The notes below the pieces were generated by a model that had not been told where the DNA came from, did not search any database, and saw only the letters and a program-made list of their open reading frames with translations. Shown one piece after another: positions 58,590-64,000 of a stretch of DNA of 64,000 bases (its first letter is position 1; each line of letters starts with the position of its first letter). The DNA is taken from positions 642,566 to 706,565 of the forward strand of contig NZ_JACYMO010000001.1 of assembly GCF_014838825.1 (NCBI RefSeq). Reading direction: 5' to 3'. The stretch comes from Erwinia persicina (lineage in GTDB: Bacteria; Pseudomonadota; Gammaproteobacteria; Enterobacterales; Enterobacteriaceae). The translations under genes were made by a program, and so were the position numbers.

Positions 58590-59528
58590 TTAATAGCCAC
58601 GGCTGATATCCACGCGCCCCGGTGGCATTTCGCCACGCTCGCATCGCAGTACCGCCTGCGCAATGTAGTCCATAGCTTCGTCGGGTAAGGTTACAGCCGC
58701 ATTATGCGGCGTGATGGCGATATCCGGATGCGACCAGAACGCATGTTCCGCCGGGAGCGGCTCATGGTTAAAGACGTCCAGCGCGGCGGCGCTGACCTCT
58801 CCGGCCTCCATCGCTGCCAGCAGATCGGCCTCCACCAGATGCGCCCCGCGCGCCAGGTTCAGCAGGAATGCGCCGGGTTGCAGCTGGCTGAGAAGCGCCC
58901 GGTTCAGAATACCTGCCGTCTGGGGCGTATTTGGCAGCAGGTTAATCAGGACCCGGGTGGAAGAAAGAAACGCGCCCAGCCCCGCCTCCCCGTGGAAGCT
59001 GGTGACGCCATCGATCTGCTTGGGTGAGCGACTCCAGCAGCTAACCGGAAAGTCCCACGCCAGCAGGCTCTGCGCCACGCTACGGCCCAGCACCCCGGCC
59101 CCCAGAATGCCGATGGAGAAATCACTGCGGCTGCGGTTAGGCAGAGGGTGCCAGAGCGTTTCATTTTTCTGTTTCTGATATTCAGGAAAGCGGCGGAACC
59201 AGCCGAGCACGTGATACACGGCGTACTCCTGCATCTGACGGCCCATGCCGGTATCCTCCAGGCGGAACAGCGGCACGCCCGGCGACAGCATATCGGGATT
59301 TTCCCGCAGCTGACCAAGGATATCGTCCACCCCTGCCCCTAGCGCAAATACGGCTTTCAGCTTGCGCCCCGCCAGCATCTCCACCGGCGGCTGGCGCACC
59401 AGCGCGTAATCAGCCGGGGCGTTGTCACCGGGCTGCCACGGGCGGATCCGGGCATGGGGTAACCGCTGCTGCAATCCGTTGATCCAGGTTTCTGCCTTAA
59501 AGAACGGATGATAAAAAATGATATCCAC
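58590..59528 (-). CDS. ghrA: Glyoxylate/hydroxypyruvate reductase A
   Basis: GhrA reduces glyoxylate and hydroxypyruvate with NADPH in the cytoplasm. The 312 residues match E. coli GhrA. It starts at GTG ([15 protein letters not shown]) after AGGAG. The nucleotide-binding loop is [18 protein letters not shown]; catalytic Arg is in [10 protein letters not shown], Glu in NHEPLP and His in ITPHNAAVT. It leads the ghrA-ycdX-ycdY operon, with 17 bp to ycdX. Confidence 0.94.
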   Translation of the reverse strand: MDIIFYHPFFKAETWINGLQQRLPHARIRPWQPGDNAPADYALVRQPPVEMLAGRKLKAVFALGAGVDDILGQLRENPDMLSPGVPLFRLEDTGMGRQMQEYAVYHVLGWFRRFPEYQKQKNETLWHPLPNRSRSDFSIGILGAGVLGRSVAQSLLAWDFPVSCWSRSPKQIDGVTSFHGEAGLGAFLSSTRVLINLLPNTPQTAGILNRALLSQLQPGAFLLNLARGAHLVEADLLAAMEAGEVSAAALDVFNHEPLPAEHAFWSHPDIAITPHNAAVTLPDEAMDYIAQAVLRCERGEMPPGRVDISRGY

Positions 59529-59612
59529 GTTTTTTCTCCTGTTTTTCTGTTTATGGTAGAAAACCGCGCAGCTGGCAAGTGAAATCTGGGGCAGCGGTCT
59601 GCCCCGGTCTGG

Positions 59613-61079
59613 TTAGCGGTGTTCAACCTGTTGGATCAGACGACGTAAGAAAGGGATCAGGCACACCAGCAGCAACCCAGTCGCGGCGCTGCCCCAGCCC
59701 AGCAGGCTGAAGATATGGCTGTAGCCCGGGTTGGTGAGCAGCGGCGTGCTGCCGCTATTTTCCGGCATCAGCGCGGAGACGTGGCCCGACAGCACTGACG
59801 CCACGCCGGTGACCATCATCCAGCAGCCCATCATCATCCCCTGATAGCGTGGCGGAGCCAGCCTGCCGATCATCGCGTAACCGATGGGTGAGATCAGCAG
59901 CTCACCGATGCTCTGCAGGACGTAGCTGATGACGATCCATTTGAACGCCACAATGCCATCGCCCCCCGCCAGCGCAATACCCAGCGGCAGAACCAGCATA
60001 CCAAGACCAATGAAGAATAAAGAAGCAGAGAACTGTAGCGGAATATCAATGCGCCATGCGCGTTCACGCAGGTTACGGAACAGCAGCGCCAGCAGCGGCC
60101 CGCCGATAACAATCACCAGCGTATTGATATTCTGTACCCACTGCGGAGCCACACGAATGCCCCAGACGTTGAGGTTGATATTGTGTTCGGTGAACAGCAT
60201 CAGCCCCATCGGCGCCAGCTGATACAGCGTCCAGAACACCAGTGAACCGAGCGCCAGGATCAGGTATGCGCCCATCCGGCGCTGCTCGTCGCGAGGCCGG
60301 TGGCGCAGCGTGGTCAGGCACAGCAGCAGAAATATCGCCGCCCCCAGCACGAGGACAAAGGTTCCGGTAAAGCCCGCGTGGTTGAGCATCAGCCGGATTG
60401 TCGGCACCAGCAGGAGCAGCACCGCCAGCCCGCCGAGCATCCGCCAGCGGAACTGACGCGGACTGGCCTGGAGCAGCGGGGTATTGATATCAGCAAGGAT
60501 TTTCCAGCACAGCAGCGAGATCACAATGGCAACAGCATTACCGACGGTGGCAAACAGGAACAACGCCTCATAGTGTTCACTCAGCTGGAAATAGCCCGCA
60601 CCGGTAAACCCGAGGAAGAACCCGAGGTTCATCCCGGCGTAGTTCCACAGGAAGGCGCTCTCACGGCGGTTATCTTCCGGTCTGAAACGCTGGGTCAGCA
60701 TCATGTTGATGCAGGTGACATTCAGGCCGCTGCCGGTGAGGAACATCGCCAGCCCCCAGTACAGCCCTTCGGCGCTCTGCCCGGAGAGTGTCCAGCAGCC
60801 TGCCACCTGAAGCACCATGCCCAGCACGAACAGATTGCGGTTGCTGAGAAAACGCCCTCCCAGATAGCCACCAAACAGATGTAACCCGTAGTTAAAGGCG
60901 CCAAATACGCCCATCATGGTATTGGCCTGCCCTTCACTGAACCCTAATCGCTTAGTGGCGTACAGCACCAGGCTGGAATACAGCACGGCAAAGCCCATGG
61001 TGGCGAAGATTTGAATAAAGAACAGCGCACCGGTTCCGCCCGGCACGCGCTGTTGGGGTATAGGGTTGGACTGCTCCAC
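59613..61079 (-). CDS. POT/PTR2-like peptide transporter of the MFS
   Basis: A major-facilitator protein of about 488 residues with around fourteen helices, related to proton-coupled oligopeptide transporters (GGYLGGRFLSNRNLFVLGM, LNVTCINMMLTQRF, and ISYVLQSIGELLISPIGYAMI, the POT helix-10 motif). The usual helix-1 motif ExxERFxYYG is replaced by FFIQIFATMGFAVLYSS. I start at the GTG with GAGG upstream (VEQSNPIPQQRVP); an ATG at 61118 with AAAAGG upstream would add 13 residues. It lies alone between ghrA and tRNA-Ser. Peptide uptake is inferred from the family. Confidence 0.78.
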   Translation of the reverse strand: MEQSNPIPQQRVPGGTGALFFIQIFATMGFAVLYSSLVLYATKRLGFSEGQANTMMGVFGAFNYGLHLFGGYLGGRFLSNRNLFVLGMVLQVAGCWTLSGQSAEGLYWGLAMFLTGSGLNVTCINMMLTQRFRPEDNRRESAFLWNYAGMNLGFFLGFTGAGYFQLSEHYEALFLFATVGNAVAIVISLLCWKILADINTPLLQASPRQFRWRMLGGLAVLLLLVPTIRLMLNHAGFTGTFVLVLGAAIFLLLCLTTLRHRPRDEQRRMGAYLILALGSLVFWTLYQLAPMGLMLFTEHNINLNVWGIRVAPQWVQNINTLVIVIGGPLLALLFRNLRERAWRIDIPLQFSASLFFIGLGMLVLPLGIALAGGDGIVAFKWIVISYVLQSIGELLISPIGYAMIGRLAPPRYQGMMMGCWMMVTGVASVLSGHVSALMPENSGSTPLLTNPGYSHIFSLLGWGSAATGLLLVCLIPFLRRLIQQVEHR

Positions 61080-61247
61080 AACTAACCTCAGTATTTCCTG
61101 CCAAATGAAGCGGATCATTATGCACCTTTTCACCGTCCGGGGCGGCACGGATAGGGGGTAAAGTGGGGATTGATCGGTGCTACTGCCGTTTAAATCAGCA
61201 AAGTGGTGTAAAACTGACTAAACGCACACATTTTTCTGGAATGACGG

Positions 61248-61277
61248 TTGACCGCACCGGGCCTTATCCCCTACATT
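61248..61277 (+). promoter_or_regulatory. Promoter of tRNA-Ser(GGA)
   Basis: TTGACC (61248-61253), 18 bp, TACATT (61272-61277). A GC-rich discriminator (AGCGCC) follows, typical of stringently controlled stable RNA promoters. Confidence 0.6.
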
Positions 61278-61313
61278 AGCGCCGGTCAGCAGTCCCGGCT
61301 GTGGCAACAATAT

Positions 61314-61401
61314 GGTGAGGTGTCCGAGTGGCTGAAGGAGCACGCCTGGAAAGTGTGTATACGGCAACGTATCGAGGGTTCGAACCCCTCTCTCACCACC
61401 A
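61314..61401 (+). tRNA. tRNA-Ser (anticodon GGA)
   Basis: An 88-nt gene including an encoded CCA end. The acceptor stem GGTGAGG pairs with TCTCACC (last pair G-U), the discriminator is A, and the anticodon arm is CACGC-CTGGAAA-GTGTG with GGA at 61348-61350. The long variable arm typical of serine tRNAs (ATACGGCAACGTAT) and the TPC arm GAGGGTTCGAACCCCTC are intact. It reads UCC and UCU codons. Confidence 0.97.
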
Positions 61402-61516
61402 TATTTCAAGAGAATGCCTGAGCGAAAGTTCAGGCATTTTTTTTGCCTGTGGCACGGCCAGAGAGGGCGTGAAGAACTCTCGCAAGGGTTCGACAAAACG
61501 GCAGGACAGCCGTTTT
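61385..61516 (+). repeat. Direct repeat copy 1 behind tRNA-Ser, rtT-like
   Basis: A 132-bp block that begins with the last 17 nt of the tRNA gene (CCCCTCTCTCACCACCA). After it come a terminator hairpin, a central stretch GGCACGGCCAGAGAGGGCG and a closing hairpin AAAACGGC-AGGACA-GCCGTTTT. It recurs 184 bp downstream with three mismatches. The arrangement resembles the 178-bp repeats behind E. coli tyrT, which yield rtT RNA. Confidence 0.9.
61413..61444 (+). terminator. Terminator of tRNA-Ser (repeat copy 1)
   Basis: AATGCCTGA pairs with TCAGGCATT around GCGAAAGT, followed by eight Ts. It begins 12 nt after the CCA end. Confidence 0.95.
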
Positions 61517-61568
61517 GCACAGCCGCAGGCTGCCCGCAGGGCGAGCGCCAGGGATGGCGCGCGTGAGC
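61517..61568 (+). other. 52-bp spacer between the two repeat copies
   Basis: GC-rich unit-completing stretch (GCCGCAGGCTGCCCGCAGGG, then GCGCCAGGGATGGCGC) with inner short stems. It completes the 184-bp period but is absent after copy 2, so the array is about 1.7 units. Confidence 0.6.
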
Positions 61569-61700
61569 CCCCTCTCTCACCACCCTATTTCAAGAGAATG
61601 CCTGAGCGAAAGTTCAGGCATTTTTTTTGCCTGTGGCACGGCCAGAGAGGGCGTGAAGAACCCTCGCAAGGGGTCGACAAAACGGCAGGACAGCCGTTTT
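61569..61700 (+). repeat. Direct repeat copy 2 with partial tRNA-Ser 3' end
   Basis: Same 132-bp block as 61385-61516, offset by 184 bp, differing at three positions (at 61585 and two in the CCCTCGCAAGGGGTCG stretch). It opens with a copy of the tRNA 3' end whose CCA is changed to CCC, so it could not be matured as a tRNA end. Confidence 0.9.
61597..61628 (+). terminator. Terminator in repeat copy 2
   Basis: Exact second copy of the hairpin and T tract found at 61413-61444. Confidence 0.9.
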
Positions 61701-61784
61701 CAGGTTAGTTTTATCATTCCGGTTAACCCCAATAAAAGGTATATTGGAACGCTAAAAGAAGTCGTAAAATATAAATGAGCGTTT

Positions 61785-62399
61785 ATGAATCAAACGGTGT
61801 ATCTCGTTGATGATGACGAATCCATCATCACCGCCCTGCGAAACCTTCTGAGCTCAGAGGGCTATTCAGTATCCGCTTTTATGTCCCCTGACGAATTTTT
61901 ATCCCAGCCTCAGTACCACACCCCATCCTGCCTGATTGTTGACCTGAATATGCCCGGTCCTGACGGCTTTGACGTCTCCCACAGCCTCACCGCACGGGGT
62001 TACACCATCCCCACTATTTTCCTCACCGGGTTCGGCACCATTCCGATCACCGTCAGGGCAATGAAAGCCGGTGCATTCGAATTCCTCACCAAACCGGTCA
62101 TGCCTGACGAGCTGCTGAACGTGGTGCGTGACGCCCTGCAGCTGGCTGAGAAAAGCATGACCGCTTCACAGGAAAAAGTGGGACTCACCGGGCGCTTTCA
62201 CTCACTGACGCCCAGGGAGAAAGAGCTGATGCAGTGGGTTACGCGTGGATTACTCAACAAGCAGATCGCCGCAGAAATGGGCATCAGTGAGATCACGGCG
62301 AAAGTGCATAAGCGCAGAGTCATGGATAAAATGCAGGTGCGTTCGGTGTCAGAACTGGTTCGGGCGGCCGAAAAGCTGAACCTGTTTCAGGACGAATAA
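61785..62399 (+). CDS. FixJ/NarL-type response regulator
   Basis: A 204-residue two-component regulator. The receiver domain (1-120) has the acidic pair in YLVDDDESI, phosphoacceptor Asp53 (LIVDLNMPGPDGF) and Lys in FEFLTKPVMPDEL. A LuxR/FixJ DNA-binding domain follows (about 140-200) with LTPREKELMQWVTRGLLNKQIAAEM-type sequence split by EMGISEITAKVHKRR. The ribosome site is weak. It lies tail to tail with the sensor kinase at 62453 (53 bp between stop codons), its likely partner. Confidence 0.88.
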   Translation: MNQTVYLVDDDESIITALRNLLSSEGYSVSAFMSPDEFLSQPQYHTPSCLIVDLNMPGPDGFDVSHSLTARGYTIPTIFLTGFGTIPITVRAMKAGAFEFLTKPVMPDELLNVVRDALQLAEKSMTASQEKVGLTGRFHSLTPREKELMQWVTRGLLNKQIAAEMGISEITAKVHKRRVMDKMQVRSVSELVRAAEKLNLFQDE

Positions 62400-62452
62400 C
62401 CTGCCCCCAGGCCATGATAAAGCCGCCCGTCCCGGCGGCCTGTCGCTCAGAG

Positions 62453-64000
62453 TCATTGCGCCCTGTTCAGCGGCAGCGTAAACCAGAACAGACTACCGCC
62501 ACCGGGCCGGTTTTCCGCACTCAGGACGCCACCGTGGCGTTTGATGATCTCATGACTGATGGTCAGCCCCACGCCCATCCCTTCCGCTTTAGTGGTGTAG
62601 AAAGAATCAAATATTCTGCCGATCACCTCGTCTGACATCCCGGTGCCGTTGTCAGCCACCTCAATGCGGATCACCTCCCCGCCGGGGTTAGACGAAGCCA
62701 GCCGCAGGGTGCGCGGCCCCGGATTATCCGACATAGCCTCAATCGCGTTAATCACCAGATTCAGCAGCACCTGCTGGAGCTGAACGCTTTCGCCGATGAC
62801 CTCGTCGGTTTCGGCGTTGAATTCCAGCTCCAGTGACACGCTGCGCCGCTCAAGCTCCAGCCGTGACAGGCTCAAGATATCCCGGGCCAGCAGGTGCAGC
62901 CTGGTTGGGGAAAAGGCTGACTGACTGTTCCGGGTCAGCGCCTGCAGTCCACGAATGATCTCCCCGGCGCGGCGGCCTTCTTTGATGATTTCTTCCAGGC
63001 TCTGGCTGGCGTTTTCAAGGTGCAGCGGGTCGCGTTTCAGCCAGCGCAGGCTGGCACCCGCATTAGCGACAATCGACATCAGCGGCTGATTAATTTCATG
63101 GGCAATCGAGGAGGTCAGCTGCCCCACCGTAGTGGCGCGGGCGACGCGGGCCAGCTCCGCCTGGGCGATTCTGACGGCGTTTTCAGCGTGACGCTGTGCG
63201 GTGATGTCCGTCAGCGTGCCAAAGAACTCCGCCACCTCGGGCCAGTTTTCGACAGGTTCACCAATGCCTTTGATATAACGGCATTCACCATCATCGCGGA
63301 TAATGCGGAATTCTGCCCGCATGCTGACGCCCTGCCGCACGCTGGTTTCAATCAGCTCTTTCAGACAGTCAATATCATCCGGGTGGACGCGGCGCTGGAA
63401 CTCGGCCATTGAGGTGCGGGTCTGGTCGGCCGGCAGTCCCATAATCCGTTTATATTCATCGGAAATATACTGAATATCCGGCGCAAGATGCCAGTGCCAG
63501 GTGCCGGTATGGCTGATCTTTTCACCGAGCATTAACGAGGTCTGGCTGGCACGAAGCTGTTTCTCGACTTTGCCGCGCTGTATATTTTCATCAACCAGGT
63601 CGGCATACAGCAGGGCATTTTCCAGCGAAACAGCGGCCTGCGCACCCAGCATGGCAACAATCCGCGAATGCTCGGCGGTAAACACATCCGGCATCAGGCG
63701 GTTTTCCAGATACAGCACGCCTACCATCTTCCCCTGACGGAACATCGGTACGCACATCACCGCCGCGCCGGAGGCGACCAGGTAATTATCCTGACTAAAG
63801 GGGCTGAACACGTCCGGTTTACCGGTGCGAATTTCCTGTCCGGTACGGATCACGGCAGATAACACGGACAGCGGCAAATCCGTCGCCACCGGCAGCTCCT
63901 TCACCCTTCGGACCCGCACCCCGTCGACGGTGCTCGACGCCCTGGCCTGAATCTCCGGTATATTGCCCCCGGTCAGGCGGATCAGCAGGCAGTGCTGTGC
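62453..64000 (-). CDS. Multidomain sensor histidine kinase, N-terminus beyond window
   Basis: The frame stays open to the right edge, so only the last 515 codons are visible; a GTG at 63919 is probably not the real start. Domains in order: part of a GAF domain (up to about 63580, with VLYLENRLMPDVFTAEH), a PAS domain with PAC end (GEKISHTGTWHWHLAPD to GTLTDITAQR), a HisKA dimerisation domain with the phospho-His in SIAHEINQPLMSIV, and an ATPase domain (NLVINAIEAM, DNGTGM, GMGVGLTISHEI). This GAF-PAS-kinase tail is typical of very large kinases that start with Ser/Thr-kinase-like and AAA-type ATPase domains. That upstream part is inference. Confidence 0.88.
   Translation of the reverse strand, partial: AQHCLLIRLTGGNIPEIQARASSTVDGVRVRRVKELPVATDLPLSVLSAVIRTGQEIRTGKPDVFSPFSQDNYLVASGAAVMCVPMFRQGKMVGVLYLENRLMPDVFTAEHSRIVAMLGAQAAVSLENALLYADLVDENIQRGKVEKQLRASQTSLMLGEKISHTGTWHWHLAPDIQYISDEYKRIMGLPADQTRTSMAEFQRRVHPDDIDCLKELIETSVRQGVSMRAEFRIIRDDGECRYIKGIGEPVENWPEVAEFFGTLTDITAQRHAENAVRIAQAELARVARATTVGQLTSSIAHEINQPLMSIVANAGASLRWLKRDPLHLENASQSLEEIIKEGRRAGEIIRGLQALTRNSQSAFSPTRLHLLARDILSLSRLELERRSVSLELEFNAETDEVIGESVQLQQVLLNLVINAIEAMSDNPGPRTLRLASSNPGGEVIRIEVADNGTGMSDEVIGRIFDSFYTTKAEGMGVGLTISHEIIKRHGGVLSAENRPGGGSLFWFTLPLNRAQ

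Noticed and set aside
61385-61700. Phage or island attachment site at tRNA-Ser
   Set aside because: The duplicated tRNA 3' end could be an att repeat, but only 52 bp separate the copies and no integrase is present; an rtT-type duplication explains it better.
61328-61708. 126-codon open frame through tRNA-Ser and the repeats
   Set aside because: It starts inside the tRNA and crosses a strong terminator; translation is unlikely. A tiny peptide like the E. coli tyrT-encoded one cannot be excluded, but I see no ribosome site.

Overview
The window reads as a chromosomal segment of an enteric gammaproteobacterium, most likely from the Erwiniaceae (Erwinia or Pantoea type). The evidence is the E. 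coli-like order aspS / yecD-yecE-yecN / cmoA-cmoB / cutC / yecM / argS / flhEAB / che / mot / flhDC / otsAB, near-E. coli protein lengths and motifs, high coding density, and a GC-rich composition. No phage, insertion sequence, CRISPR array or plasmid backbone is visible. aspS is cut by the left edge and a multidomain sensor kinase by the right edge.

Layout. 1-12.9 kb is core housekeeping: aspartyl- and arginyl-tRNA synthetases, tRNA wobble-uridine modification (cmoA, cmoB), a glycerol dehydrogenase, cutC, a PatB-type C-S lyase and small conserved genes. 13.1-33.9 kb is a flagellar and chemotaxis island on the minus strand. Reading from flhDC downstream: flhD-flhC, a strong terminator, motA-motB-cheA-cheW, another terminator, three Tsr-type receptors each with its own sigma-28 promoter, a fourth Tar-like receptor followed by cheR-cheB-cheY-cheZ, then flhB-flhA-flhE. 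The long region upstream of flhD carries a perfect CRP site at -71.5 from the predicted start, a sigma-70 promoter, a palindromic RcsB-type box at +1 and a GGA-rich leader.

33.9-45 kb holds trehalose synthesis (otsBA), an HD-GYP phosphodiesterase, a DUF1275 membrane protein, a glucose-family PTS permease with a MalI-like repressor and tandem operators, a TetR regulator divergent from an ABC six-TM protein with two palindromic operators, hemB, and a flavin reductase. 45-55 kb is more accessory: a CPA1 antiporter, an orphan flippase plus glycosyltransferase pair next to a 0.9 kb AT-rich gap, a GGDEF-EAL protein, an AldB-type aldehyde dehydrogenase and a glutamine amidotransferase-like protein. 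55-64 kb holds an EamA exporter with a CoA-transferase of permuted domain order, the ghrA-ycdX-ycdY operon, a POT-like transporter, tRNA-Ser(GGA) with a downstream direct repeat containing the tRNA 3' end, and a response regulator facing a large hybrid-type sensor kinase.

The most unusual structure is the repeat behind tRNA-Ser. A 132-bp block starting with the last 17 nt of the tRNA recurs 184 bp further on with three mismatches, and each copy carries a terminator. It resembles the rtT repeats of the E. coli tyrT operon. I did not find a clearly new multi-gene system. The other findings are regulatory architecture and protein oddities that can be tested.
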